Shown piece by piece: positions 1 to 8,868 of a stretch of DNA of 64,000 bases. Positions within the stretch are counted from its first letter, which is position 1. Every line of letters begins with the position of its first letter. Below the pieces are notes generated by a model. The model was not told the DNA's origin. It did not search any database and saw only the letters and a program-made list of their open reading frames with translations. Source of the stretch: an uncultured Litoreibacter sp. (GTDB lineage: Bacteria > Pseudomonadota > Alphaproteobacteria > Rhodobacterales > Rhodobacteraceae); contig CANMWQ010000004.1 in assembly GCA_947501685.1 (NCBI GenBank), positions 62,001-126,000 of the forward strand, written 5' to 3'. Position numbers and translations under genes: made by a program.

Positions 1-1294
1 TGCCAAGAAAGCCGATCGCAAACAATGCCACGAGGTCCATCAGGTTTTGCCCCGACTGGAAGGCCGCAAAGCTGATGATCATGAACAGGAACGGTGCCAG
101 CAGCGAGAAGCGGATGGTGGTCAGTTTGGCGATCCCGCCTGACGCCGCGATGCAGATCACGGTGCCGACAACATTGGCCAAGGCCAGCAGCCAGACGATG
201 GAATAGGTGATGTCGAGGTTGTTTTTCAGCATCGCAGGCCCGACCTCGATCTGGCCAGAGCCCAGCAGCGCAATCGCGCCAATGAAGATCGCCATGGAGC
301 CGGAACCGGGGATACCGAACAGCAGCGTCGGCACTAGCCCGCCGCCCTCTTTGGCGTTGTTTGAGCTTTCCGGCCCGATCACGCCGCGCACTTCTCCCTT
401 GCCAAAGTTCGACTTGTCCGGCGTGGTTTGCACCGCATGGCCATAGGCGATCCAGTCGACGACGGAGCCACCCAGGCCGGGGATCACCCCGACAACAACG
501 CCGATGATCGAACAGCGCACCGACAGCCAAATGTTGGCGAACCAGTCCTTGACCCCTTCAAGCCAACCGCCGCCCAATTGCGGCTCTTGGCTGATCGCGC
601 GGTCTTGGCGCAGCAAAGCGATGATTTCAGGTATCGCAAAGATGCCAAGGCCGACAATGACCAGCTTCAACCCATCGGTCAGGTAAGGAAAATCATAGGA
701 AGACATGCGCAGGTCGCCGGAGGAGGCCCCCTCCCCAATGGTGCCGATCAACATACCCAAGCCAGCCGCGACCAGCCCCTTGATGGCCACACGTCCCGCG
801 AGGATACCCACCATAGACAGGCCAAAGAGCGTAATCATGAGCAGTTCGGGCGTGCGGAATTCCAGCACAATGGGCCGGGCGACCAGAATGAACAGGGTCA
901 GGAAGCTCGCCCCCACCAGCCCGCCAAAAAGCGACGAGGCAAAGGCGGCTGACAACGCACGAGCCGCCTGTCCGCGCTTGGCCATGGGGAACCCGTCCAG
1001 CACAGTCGCTTGCGAAGCGGAGGACCCCGGAATGCCCATCAGCACGGAGGCGAACGTGTCCGAGGTCGGCACAACTGCAACCATCCCGATCATCAAGGCA
1101 AGTCCAAGGATCGGGTCCATCCCGAACATGAAGGGCAGGAGCAAAGACAGACCAGCGATGCCGCCCAGCCCCGGAAACACCCCGATGCAAAGCCCCATCA
1201 AGACGCCCAGCACCAGATATCCCAGCACGACAGGCTGAAGGATCAAGGCCCAGGCGTCGGCCAATGCCGGAAGCGCGGTTGCGATAATGTCCAT
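1..1294 (-). CDS. tctA: Tripartite tricarboxylate transporter, large permease TctA (3' end outside window)
   Basis: This is the large membrane subunit of a TTT-family carboxylate uptake system, moving substrate delivered by the periplasmic TctC protein. The frame is open from ATG at 1294 to the left edge, giving 431 codons without a stop. The N-terminus is hydrophobic (MDIIATALPALADAWALI). Family features visible are a GVFPGLGGIAG segment near residue 40, GIPGSSASQATVLDG near residue 85, and a second GVIPGLGG plus LLFGIPGSGSMAIFIGA in the second half, reflecting the duplicated TctA fold. It starts 71 bp after tctC with no gene between, so the small subunit TctB is not in its usual place between them and may lie downstream outside the window. 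The substrate cannot be read from sequence. Confidence 0.93.
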   Translation of the reverse strand, partial: MDIIATALPALADAWALILQPVVLGYLVLGVLMGLCIGVFPGLGGIAGLSLLLPFMFGMDPILGLALMIGMVAVVPTSDTFASVLMGIPGSSASQATVLDGFPMAKRGQAARALSAAFASSLFGGLVGASFLTLFILVARPIVLEFRTPELLMITLFGLSMVGILAGRVAIKGLVAAGLGMLIGTIGEGASSGDLRMSSYDFPYLTDGLKLVIVGLGIFAIPEIIALLRQDRAISQEPQLGGGWLEGVKDWFANIWLSVRCSIIGVVVGVIPGLGGSVVDWIAYGHAVQTTPDKSNFGKGEVRGVIGPESSNNAKEGGGLVPTLLFGIPGSGSMAIFIGAIALLGSGQIEVGPAMLKNNLDITYSIVWLLALANVVGTVICIAASGGIAKLTTIRFSLLAPFLFMIISFAAFQSGQNLMDLVALFAIGFLG

Positions 1295-1365
1295 GCCGGC
1301 GCGTCCCCCGCTTTGCTTGTGAAAGCGCCCCACCCGTCACAGGCAGGGCGCTCAAAAAGCAAAGC

Positions 1366-2472
1366 TTAGTTCAGCGAAACGCCGTATTTTTCCTGCAGCC
1401 AGTTGACCACAAAGGCCTTCGCCGCCTCAGGCACCTGAGTGGCACTGGACAAAGCAGTTTGCGCCTTTTCGCCAGTCATCTGCGGGTACTTACCCAAACG
1501 GGCGCCAGAGATTTCAGCGAAATCCGCGCGCGCTTTCACGTCCTCAAACGCCTTGGTGTAGGTGACGATTGCATCGTTCGAGGCGCCATTTGGCAAGAAC
1601 ACCATTTTCTGCGCAGGGAAACCGGCGACAAAGAACGCCTTCCAAGCGTCCCATTTCTCGCCCGATGTCTCACACCCTTCGGTGGCGTCGCAGACCTCTT
1701 TAAAGGTCGGGATGTCGGGGAATGTGGGGTCGCGTACGATATTGCCCGCGTCATCCAACGAGCCCCAGGTCATCATCGGCACGGCAGTGCCTGCTTCGAC
1801 CAAAGGCGTCACGCCTTTCAGATAAGAGGACGAGGTTTGGTAGTCGATATTCGCCTCGCCGCGCTCAAACATCAAACGACCATCGCCGCGGCCTTTGATG
1901 CCCATCACGCTTTCGACGTTCAGGCCCAGCATTTCCCATGCGAGTGTCGGCACAAGGTCCAGACGGGTCGCACCTTGGTTGCCGTAGATAAAGTCCTCGC
2001 CTTGCAGACCGGACGCATCCAGTCCGTTCATCTTGGCGGCCATCTCGGGCGGCAGGTAGGCCACGCCCCCGGTGCCAGACGCCAGCACGACATTCCAGTC
2101 GGCATAGTTGTATTTAACGCGAGGATCGCCCAGCAGGAACGGGAATTGGGTGGACCCCGAAGACCCGAAGATCAATGTGCCGTCCTCGTAAGACTGCTCC
2201 TGAAAGAAATTCGCGCCCTTGGTGGAGCCCGCACCCGGCATGAACTTCACAACGACAGTTGGTTGGCCCGGCAGCGCCTCGGACAGAAGCGGAGCGTAGA
2301 AGTTTGCCCATTTGGCAGAACCGCCAGTTTCCGAGAACGGAATGATCCATTCAACGGTCTTGCCCGCCAGATCAATACCGTGGCCGCCTGCATTTGCCTG
2401 CAGACCAAAAGACGCAGCCGCTGCGGCCACAAGGCCAAGCGCCGCGCGACGCGTTGTTTTCAACTTAGACAT
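1366..2472 (-). CDS. tctC: TTT transporter periplasmic substrate-binding protein TctC
   Basis: A periplasmic receptor of 368 residues that captures a carboxylate-type ligand for TctA. The N-terminus is a signal sequence (KTTRRAALGLVAAAAASFGLQANA) with a twin-arginine-like RR followed by a hydrophobic stretch and an A-N-A cleavage site. Downstream, VEWIIPFSETGGSAKWANF and VVKFMPGAGSTKGANFF match the N-lobe motifs of the family (normally VPFxPGGxxD and xPGAgg). A strong Shine-Dalgarno (ccagggagg) precedes the ATG. The gene is divergent from tctDE, the usual arrangement in which TctD controls the transporter. The ligand is not determined; citrate is only the family's historical example. Confidence 0.92.
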   Translation of the reverse strand: MSKLKTTRRAALGLVAAAAASFGLQANAGGHGIDLAGKTVEWIIPFSETGGSAKWANFYAPLLSEALPGQPTVVVKFMPGAGSTKGANFFQEQSYEDGTLIFGSSGSTQFPFLLGDPRVKYNYADWNVVLASGTGGVAYLPPEMAAKMNGLDASGLQGEDFIYGNQGATRLDLVPTLAWEMLGLNVESVMGIKGRGDGRLMFERGEANIDYQTSSSYLKGVTPLVEAGTAVPMMTWGSLDDAGNIVRDPTFPDIPTFKEVCDATEGCETSGEKWDAWKAFFVAGFPAQKMVFLPNGASNDAIVTYTKAFEDVKARADFAEISGARLGKYPQMTGEKAQTALSSATQVPEAAKAFVVNWLQEKYGVSLN

Positions 2473-2576
2473 GTTTTCCTCCCTGGAAATGTCACCGCGC
2501 CCTCCCGAGACGCAGCGTAGATATTCAAAACCGCACGGGTGCCGCGCAGTTGATCTTCACAAACTGACCTGCGAAC

Positions 2577-2593
2577 CTTGCATGAAACTTGCA
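2577..2593 (+). promoter_or_regulatory. Direct repeat CTTGCA-N5-CTTGCA in tctC/tctD divergent region
   Basis: CTTGCA at 2577-2582 is repeated at 2588-2593, an 11-bp period (one helical turn) that is typical of OmpR/PhoB-class regulator sites. It lies in the 134-bp divergent region just before tctD. Autoregulation by TctD is inference. Confidence 0.35.
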
Positions 2594-2606
2594 GCGGCGA
2601 AAAAAG

Positions 2607-3281
2607 ATGCGGATCACCTTGGTCGAAGACAATATCGGGCTTTCAAAAGGCATCGCGTACCGGCTGCAGGACGCGGGCCACGCGGTTGACGTGTTGCATG
2701 ATGGCGCGGAAGCCTCCCAGTTTCTGGCGACGGACATGTCAGATCTGATCATTCTCGACATCAACTTGCCCGGCAAAGACGGGCTCGAAATCCTGCGCGA
2801 GCTGCGCGCCCGTGATGACCCGCGCCCCGTTGTGCTGTTGACCGCACGCACCGACATCAAGGACCGCGTGATTGGTTTGGATGCAGGCGCGGATGACTAC
2901 CTTGTTAAACCTTTCGAAATGGACGAGCTGGAGGCCCGTGTCCGCGCGCTCAGCCGCCGCAGAGCTGACAAATCTCGGCAAGTCCGCAACATCGGACCGC
3001 TGCAATTCGACGTGGCCGCGCGCCAGTTGACTGCAGCAGACATGGCGCTGGATATCCCCCGGCGCGAGCTGTCCATCTTCGAGTGCCTTATCCTCGCCGA
3101 AGGCCGCCGCATTACCAAGCCGGCACTGCTCGATCATGTCTATGGCACCGGCGCGGATGTTGAGGAGCGCGTGATCGAGGTCTACATTTCCCGCCTCCGG
3201 TCTCGGCTCAAACCCCACGGCATCGAAATCAACTCGGCCCGTGGCCTCGGCTACCAGCTTCAAAACAAGCCCGCTCCATGA
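2607..3281 (+). CDS. tctD: OmpR-family response regulator TctD
   Basis: A DNA-binding response regulator of 224 residues. The receiver domain spans about residues 1-118, with acidic pocket residues in LVEDN, the phosphoacceptor Asp51 (LIILDINLPG), Thr79 (LLTART) and Lys101 (YLVKPF). A winged-helix C-terminal domain ends with the typical EVYISRLRSRLKPHGIEINSARGLGYQL. I place the start at ATG 2607 (MRITLVEDN) and not at the in-frame TTG 2589, because the receiver beta-1 strand begins immediately and the TTG falls inside a direct repeat. It overlaps tctE by 4 bp (ATGA), so the two are translationally coupled. It probably activates the divergent tctCA genes in response to extracellular carboxylates. 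Confidence 0.92.
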   Translation: MRITLVEDNIGLSKGIAYRLQDAGHAVDVLHDGAEASQFLATDMSDLIILDINLPGKDGLEILRELRARDDPRPVVLLTARTDIKDRVIGLDAGADDYLVKPFEMDELEARVRALSRRRADKSRQVRNIGPLQFDVAARQLTAADMALDIPRRELSIFECLILAEGRRITKPALLDHVYGTGADVEERVIEVYISRLRSRLKPHGIEINSARGLGYQLQNKPAP

Positions 3282-4645
3282 ACACCCGATCCCTCCGCAT
3301 GCGGCTGATCTTGATCATCTTGATCCCCCTCTTGCTTGTTTCCGGTATCGCAGCTGTCTGGCAACTCCAAACGACGACAAAACGTGCCGAAGAAATCTTT
3401 GATCGCGGGTTGCTCTCAGCCGCTCTGGCCATTTCACGCGATGTTGCCCTGTCGGGTGGCGACGCGCTCAGCTCCTCCACGCGGCGCTTGGTCAATGACA
3501 CGTCGGGAGGAGAGCTGTTCTATCACGTCTTCGCCCCGGACGGCGTGTTCGTCACAGGCTACGCCACCCCTCCCGCATTGGGTGCCAACCTGACAACGGG
3601 TCAGCAAGACCCCTACTATTATGACGCGGTCTATCAGGGTCAGGACGTCCGCGTCCTGCGGTTTCGCGATGCGATGTCCGTGGACGGGCTCACCGGGTTG
3701 TTCACAATCACTGTCTGGCAACCAACGCAGGTCAGGGCCTCCTTTGTCCATGTGGTGGGCTTGAGGGCAATCGGGGTGATCGCGCTGATCGTGGCTTCGG
3801 TCGCCGCGATTGTCTGGTTTGGCGTCGGCTTGGGTCTGCGCCCCCTTCTGGATCTGCAAGAGGCCATTGCAAAACGCACCCCCAGCGAGCTTGAACCCAT
3901 CCGCCGCAGCGTCCCAGTTGAGGTGAAAGGTGTCGTGTCCACGCTCAACTCCCTCCTCGACCGTGTGTCGCAGCGGATCAGCTCGAAAGACGAGTTTATC
4001 TCAAACGCCGCGCATCAGCTCCGCAACCCCATTGCCGGTATCCTTGCTTTGGCCGAAGCCGTTGAAACTGCGCCAAGCGCACAGGCCGCAAAGCTCCGCA
4101 GCAAGGAGCTGGTTGCTGCGGCCCGCGACGCGACCCATCTGACCAACCAGCTCCTGTCTTTCGAGCGGGCCAGCGGTGATGCTCCAGAAAGTCGGCAAGA
4201 CCGGATTGAGGTGTCAGCGCTCATCGCCGCATGCTTGACCCGCTTCAACAAGAATGTTGGAACACAAAACGTAGAAATCATAGCCGCCCCAGCGTCTGAG
4301 GAAATTTTCCTGCGGGGCGACGCGTTGATGTTGCAGGAAGCCATTTTGAACCTGCTCACAAATGCACTTATTCACGGCGGGCCTACATTGTCCCGGATCG
4401 AAATCTCTGCGCGGCGCAGGGAGAGGAATGTCGAGATCGCTGTTCAAGATGATGGCCGCGGAATACAGCCTGAAAAGCTCGATCAGGCGCGTGTCCGCTT
4501 TGGTCAGGCAGATGCAGGCCCCGGCAGTGGGCTTGGCCTGTCCATCGTCGAACGCGTCTTAGAAAGCCACAACGGTCATCTCAACCTGAGGCTTACAAGC
4601 AATGGTCTGCGCGCTGTTATTTCCATGCCGTCCATCCCGTCTTAA
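3278..4645 (+). CDS. tctE: Sensor histidine kinase TctE
   Basis: An inner-membrane histidine kinase of 455 residues and the partner of TctD. There is a transmembrane helix near residues 9-27, a periplasmic region of about 130 residues resembling the 2CSK_N domain of TctE-type kinases, and a second helix near 162-185. The dimerisation/phosphoacceptor region carries FISNAAHQLRNPIAGIL with His246. ATPase motifs follow: the N box (EAILNLLTNALIHGG), DDGRGI and GSGLGLSIV. The stop codon overlaps the end of the IS3-type remnant on the other strand. It probably senses the ligand of the neighbouring TTT transporter; that link comes from gene order only. Confidence 0.9.
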   Translation: MNTRSLRMRLILIILIPLLLVSGIAAVWQLQTTTKRAEEIFDRGLLSAALAISRDVALSGGDALSSSTRRLVNDTSGGELFYHVFAPDGVFVTGYATPPALGANLTTGQQDPYYYDAVYQGQDVRVLRFRDAMSVDGLTGLFTITVWQPTQVRASFVHVVGLRAIGVIALIVASVAAIVWFGVGLGLRPLLDLQEAIAKRTPSELEPIRRSVPVEVKGVVSTLNSLLDRVSQRISSKDEFISNAAHQLRNPIAGILALAEAVETAPSAQAAKLRSKELVAAARDATHLTNQLLSFERASGDAPESRQDRIEVSALIAACLTRFNKNVGTQNVEIIAAPASEEIFLRGDALMLQEAILNLLTNALIHGGPTLSRIEISARRRERNVEIAVQDDGRGIQPEKLDQARVRFGQADAGPGSGLGLSIVERVLESHNGHLNLRLTSNGLRAVISMPSIPS

Positions 4646-4938
4646 TCGCCCTCCGTCGCCAAGGACGACCTGCGATGATGGGCCAGTTTCCGCACCATGC
4701 GTCCCAAAGCCTTCATCTTCGCGGCTCGTTCGATTGCAATGCCACCGCGTTGACCGGTCTCAACTTCGACCCACTTGACCCACTCGTCCAGTGTCTGCGG
4801 CGCACAGCCGATCTTTGGCGCAATCGACACAATCGCCGCGCGCCGGCTCTCATGCTGCCCTGCGCCATCCAAAACCATCCGCATGGCTCGATTGCACATT
4901 TCTGGTGAATATTTGTGCGCTGTCTTGTTCAGGATGCT
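4642..4938 (-). pseudogene. IS3-family transposase OrfA remnant
   Basis: Minus-strand codons read [19 protein letters not shown], then [39 protein letters not shown] and AAKMKALGRMVRKLAHH. This is the helix-turn-helix OrfA of IS3-type elements (usual form: YSPEVRxRAVRMV, TLNEWVKKAEVDSG, MKALERENRELRQANE). There is no ATG at the expected N-terminus. The leucine-zipper end is scrambled (the REVRELRQANEIL region is lost), and no OrfB or terminal inverted repeats are visible. It is therefore a degenerate scar. The next 140 bp up to the tRNA gene hold nothing I recognise. Confidence 0.85.
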
Positions 4939-5080
4939 CCATCGAACCCAAACTCCGTGCGTAGTGACGCGCCCCTCGTGTTTCGCTGTCCCTTAACCAT
5001 CACCCGAACGATCCAGCGACGCGTACCACAGGGATCCACCACCAAAGCCGAAAAAGTGCGATTGAATGAAAAAGGTGAAG

Positions 5081-5170
5081 TGGCGGACAGACAGGGATTC
5101 GAACCCTGGAGACGGTCTCCCGCCTACACACTTTCCAGGCGTGCGCCTTCGACCACTCGGCCACCTGTCC
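5081..5170 (-). tRNA. tRNA-Ser (anticodon GGA)
   Basis: The minus strand folds as a 90-nt class II tRNA. The acceptor stem GGACAGG pairs with TCTGTCC, followed by discriminator G and an encoded CCA (5083-5081). The anticodon loop is CTGGAAA with anticodon GGA, there is a long variable arm typical of tRNA-Ser, and the T arm is AGGG-TTCGAAT-CCCT. It lies between the IS3-type remnant and the MscS gene. The roughly 220 bp from 5171 to the end of the MscS gene hold no recognisable gene. Confidence 0.97.
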
Positions 5171-5393
5171 GTGATCGCGGGTGTACCCAAAGCCACACAG
5201 GTTTTGCAAGCACTTTCCGATCCGTCCCCACACGTCTTTCGATGTTCAAAATATCCCCACCCACTGCCTGACAGGCGATGCAATCGCCGAGAGGGGGAGG
5301 CTCCCAAACACGCAACACGTGGCCCCGCCCTTCACGACGCGTCACCTCACATACTTCAATAATGCAAACCTCGCGCGGTAGCGCTCATTTGGG

Positions 5394-7763
5394 TTACGCG
5401 CTGTTGCCGGGCAAGGCCTCCGGGTTGCGCAGCCACAGGTCGCGCTGGGCGAAGGGGATCTCGATGCCTTCTTCGGCAAAGCGCCGGGCGATCTCGTGGT
5501 TGATCTCGGAGGGCGCTTGCATCACGTAATTCACATCCCGCAAGATCGCCCGGATCTCGAAATCCATGCTGTCGGCCCCAAACCCGGTGAAATAAACGTT
5601 CGGCGGAGGGTTCACGATCACCTGAGGATGCGCCTCTGCAATCTCGCGCAAAATGCTCTCCACCTTGCGGGTATCCGTGCCGTAAGCCACGCCCACCGGC
5701 ACGATGATCCGCCCCGTCAGATTGCCCTTGGTCCAGTTGGTCACCGAGGTCGAGATCAGGTCCGCATTGGGCACAATCACGTCGCGGCGGTCAAACGTCT
5801 CGATCCGCGTGGCCCGCACCGAGATGTCGCGCACCACGCCCATCGTGCCGCCCACCTCGATCCAGTCGCCCTCGCTGATCGGGCGCTCTACCAGCAAGAT
5901 GATCCCCGAGACGAAATTCGACACGATGGTCTGCAATCCAAAGCCCACGCCAATCGACAGCGCACCCGCCACAATCGCCAGCGAGCTCAGATCAATCCCC
6001 GCCCCGGTGATGGCCATAAGCCCGGCCAGAAATATCCCCACATAGCCCACGCCCGAGACCACGGCATTGCGCCCGCCGATATCGATCTTGGTCTTCGGCA
6101 GCACTTGGGTTTTCAACGCGTTCTGCGCCAGCCGGGTCAACGTGTAGCCCAGCACGAAAATGACGGCGAAGGTGACGAAATCCGCCGGAGAAATCCGCGT
6201 GTCGCCCATCTGCACCCCAGCCGAGACCACAGCCCAGCTTTCGCGCAAATCCGCCAGCCGCGCGCCCCAGATCAGCGCCAGAACCGGGATCGCAAGGATC
6301 ACCAGCACAAAGCCAATCAGCACCGGGATCAGCGCGTTGTCCATGCCCTCGTCATTGAACACCATCGCGTAGACGTCGCGCACGAAGCGCTGCAACACGC
6401 CCAGCACGGCGCAAAGCGCGAGGGTCAACACGGTGGAAAACACCAGCTGCCCGCCCGCCGTCACATAGCCGATTGCCGCCGCCAGCGGTCCGATCACCGC
6501 CACGGCCATCGCCCCGCGGCCCAGCATTTTGCCGACCAGATGGCCGCGCGCGGCCGCACCTGACGTGGCCGCGCCCGCGTCCTCCGCTGGCATCAAGGCC
6601 GCGTCCAGCGCCAATTTGCCCAGCCGGTACAGCCCCCAGCCCGCCAGCGCGATAACAGGGAAATGCAAAACCGACAGCACGCCCGGCGTCAAAACCCCCG
6701 ACAAGAACTCCGCGTCAGCCAGCAGATCAATGCCCTGCTGCAAGGCCAGCAACAGGCCCAGATTGATGGTGTAGAACCGCCCCCGCCTGAGGCACCGATC
6801 GTCTACGTTCAGCAGCGGCTCCGGCGGGCTGGCCCTTGGAAACACCTGGTTCGACAACCAGCGCGCGGCGGCCAGAAAGGCCACGATGGTCGCCAGAATA
6901 TAGATCACCTGATCGCCCACAATGGCGGTCAGCTCGGTCGATTCCACCGCCGTCAGCAGCAGCAACACGCCCGAGACCGGCAAGATCACCCCAAAGATCG
7001 AGGCCAGAAACGTGCCGACCCGAAACGCCGCGCGCCCGTCGCGGCGGCGTGCCTTCAAGGCCCGCAACCCGCGCTCGATCCAGCGGCCCGAGCGGACCAC
7101 AAGGATCAGCCCCACAACCACCAGCGCCAGCGTGTAGGGCAAGTCGCGCAGCACGCTCGCCCGCGTGCCGGCAGAGGTATAGTTATTCGCGATCTCGCCC
7201 CCGGCGGCCTCGCCCACCAGCACCAATGCGCTCACCGCTTTGGGCCAGTTCACCGGGTTCAGCGGCGTCGGATCAAAGCGCAGCACGCGCTCCGCTTGGC
7301 GGTCGCGCACCAGCTGATCCAGCTGGGCGACCAATCCGTTGGCGCGGGTATAGGCTTCCTCGGCAGTGCGCACCGGGGCGAGCGCTTCGCTGAGGGCGGT
7401 ATTCAGCGCGCTGCGCCGCGCCGCGATCTCCTCAGGCTCGGAGGCCTCGCCTTCCGGCACCGGCCCCAAAGCCGCCACCTGCTCACGCAGCGTGGCGATG
7501 CGTTGCGCGTTGATATCTTGCGTGTCAAGAAACCTCTCGCGCCACACGGCCAAGCTGGCCCGCAGCGCGTCCAGCTCTTCATTGGAGGCTTGGCCCGCGT
7601 CCAGCACCTCCTCGGCCATCCGCGCTTCGCGCTCCCAGTCGCCGTAATCCGGCGCCACCATCTGCGTGACACTCGGCTCTTCCTGCGCCTGCACGCCGCC
7701 GCCGACACCGCACGTCAGGGCAGCGCAGGCCAGCAGCAGCACGCACAGAAGACGCCGGATCAC
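5394..7763 (-). CDS. MscS-family mechanosensitive channel with DUF3772 N-terminal domain
   Basis: A large MscS-superfamily channel (789 residues, GTG start) that releases solutes on hypo-osmotic shock. It has a signal peptide (to about residue 26), then a periplasmic region rich in Glu/Ala helices that matches DUF3772 (about 30-200), then several transmembrane helices. The MscS core is clear in the last third: a glycine/alanine-rich pore helix (LAIVAGALSIGVGFGLQTIVSNFVSGIILLVERP), then ISEGDWIEVGGTMGVVRDISVRATRIETFDRRDVIVPNADL. Its GTG overlaps the cysK stop by 4 bp, so it is the last gene of the trgA-trgB-cysK-mscS run. Confidence 0.9.
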   Translation of the reverse strand: MIRRLLCVLLLACAALTCGVGGGVQAQEEPSVTQMVAPDYGDWEREARMAEEVLDAGQASNEELDALRASLAVWRERFLDTQDINAQRIATLREQVAALGPVPEGEASEPEEIAARRSALNTALSEALAPVRTAEEAYTRANGLVAQLDQLVRDRQAERVLRFDPTPLNPVNWPKAVSALVLVGEAAGGEIANNYTSAGTRASVLRDLPYTLALVVVGLILVVRSGRWIERGLRALKARRRDGRAAFRVGTFLASIFGVILPVSGVLLLLTAVESTELTAIVGDQVIYILATIVAFLAAARWLSNQVFPRASPPEPLLNVDDRCLRRGRFYTINLGLLLALQQGIDLLADAEFLSGVLTPGVLSVLHFPVIALAGWGLYRLGKLALDAALMPAEDAGAATSGAAARGHLVGKMLGRGAMAVAVIGPLAAAIGYVTAGGQLVFSTVLTLALCAVLGVLQRFVRDVYAMVFNDEGMDNALIPVLIGFVLVILAIPVLALIWGARLADLRESWAVVSAGVQMGDTRISPADFVTFAVIFVLGYTLTRLAQNALKTQVLPKTKIDIGGRNAVVSGVGYVGIFLAGLMAITGAGIDLSSLAIVAGALSIGVGFGLQTIVSNFVSGIILLVERPISEGDWIEVGGTMGVVRDISVRATRIETFDRRDVIVPNADLISTSVTNWTKGNLTGRIIVPVGVAYGTDTRKVESILREIAEAHPQVIVNPPPNVYFTGFGADSMDFEIRAILRDVNYVMQAPSEINHEIARRFAEEGIEIPFAQRDLWLRNPEALPGNSA

Positions 7764-8791
7764 TCTTCGAAAACAGTCGGCAAAATGCGGCCCGCATCGG
7801 CCAGCCAGTCAGGGCATGGCAGGCCTTTTTCGCGCAAAAACTCAGGGTTCCACAGCTTGGACTGATACCGCGTGCCGTAATCGCACAGAATGGTCACGAT
7901 GGTGTGGCCCGGCCCCATATCCTTGGCCATACGCACCGCGCCCGCCACGTTGATCCCCGAGGACGCGCCCAGGCACAGCCCCTCGTCTTTCAACATGTCG
8001 AACACGTAAGGCAGCGCTTCTTCATCGGGGATTTGGCAGGTGAAATCCGGGGTCAGCCCCTCAAGGTTCTTGGTGATCCGCACCTGCCCAATGCCTTCGG
8101 CAATCGAGCCGCCTTCCATGGTCAGCTCACCCTTGGTGTACCAGTCATACAAAGCCGCCCCCATCGGGTCCGCGAGACCAATCTTCACGCCCTTGGGCTG
8201 GAGCGCCATCGCCACGCCGGACAGGGTCCCACCCGAGCCCACAGCACAGATGAACCCATCCACCTTGCCGGAGGTCTGGTCCCAAATCTCGGGGCCGGTC
8301 GTCTCGATATGGGCTTGCCGGTTGGCGACATTGTCGAACTGGTTGGCCCAGACAGCGCCATTGGGCTCGGTTTTGTCCAATTCCCGCGCCAGCCGTTCCG
8401 AGTAGCGCACAAAGTTGTTGGGGTTGCGGTAGGGTGCGGCGGGCACCTGCACCAGCTCAGCACCCGCCAACCGCAGCATGTCCTTCTTTTCCTGGCTCTG
8501 GGTCTCGGGGATCACGATCACCGTCTTGAACCCCATCGAGGCCCCCACCAGCGCCAGCCCGATCCCGGTATTGCCCGCCGTGCCTTCCACAATCGTGCCG
8601 CCGGGTTTCAACGCGCCCGTGTCAATTGCGTTGCGGATGATGGTCAGCGCGGGGCGGTCCTTGACCGATTGGCCGGGGTTCATAAACTCGCATTTGCCAA
8701 GGATCTCGCAGCCCGTGGCTTCCGAGGCCGCATTGAGCCGGATCAGGGGCGTGTTGCCGATCAGGTCCGCAAGGTTTTCTTTCGTGCTCAT
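7760..8791 (-). CDS. cysK: Cysteine synthase A (O-acetylserine sulfhydrylase)
   Basis: A PLP enzyme of 343 residues that makes L-cysteine from O-acetylserine and sulfide. The PLP lysine is Lys44 in NPGQSVKDRPA. EGTAGNTGIGLA binds the substrate carboxylate and phosphate, and the glycine-rich VGSGGTLSG loop holds the PLP phosphate. I place the start at ATG 8791 (MSTKENLADLIGNTPL) because a GGAGGGG Shine-Dalgarno precedes it. It is longer than typical E. coli-type CysK (about 320 aa) and may belong to a distinct alphaproteobacterial clade. It lies downstream of trgAB, as in the Rhodobacter sphaeroides tellurite-resistance locus, where cysK contributes to resistance. Confidence 0.92.
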   Translation of the reverse strand: MSTKENLADLIGNTPLIRLNAASEATGCEILGKCEFMNPGQSVKDRPALTIIRNAIDTGALKPGGTIVEGTAGNTGIGLALVGASMGFKTVIVIPETQSQEKKDMLRLAGAELVQVPAAPYRNPNNFVRYSERLARELDKTEPNGAVWANQFDNVANRQAHIETTGPEIWDQTSGKVDGFICAVGSGGTLSGVAMALQPKGVKIGLADPMGAALYDWYTKGELTMEGGSIAEGIGQVRITKNLEGLTPDFTCQIPDEEALPYVFDMLKDEGLCLGASSGINVAGAVRMAKDMGPGHTIVTILCDYGTRYQSKLWNPEFLREKGLPCPDWLADAGRILPTVFEE

Positions 8792-8868
8792 GTCAGGCCC
8801 CTCCGGCAGCATATGTCAGTGCTCAAACATCTAGGCGGGCCGTCGCATGAACTCAACCAAAAGCGACG

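Noticed and set aside
693-1355. 220-codon minus-strand frame overlapping the left end
   Set aside because: The true TctA frame is open to the window edge and carries the family motifs; this frame is an alternate reading of the same DNA.
2589-2606. TTG start for tctD
   Set aside because: It adds MQRRKK before the receiver strand, lies within a direct repeat and lacks a better ribosome site than ATG 2607.
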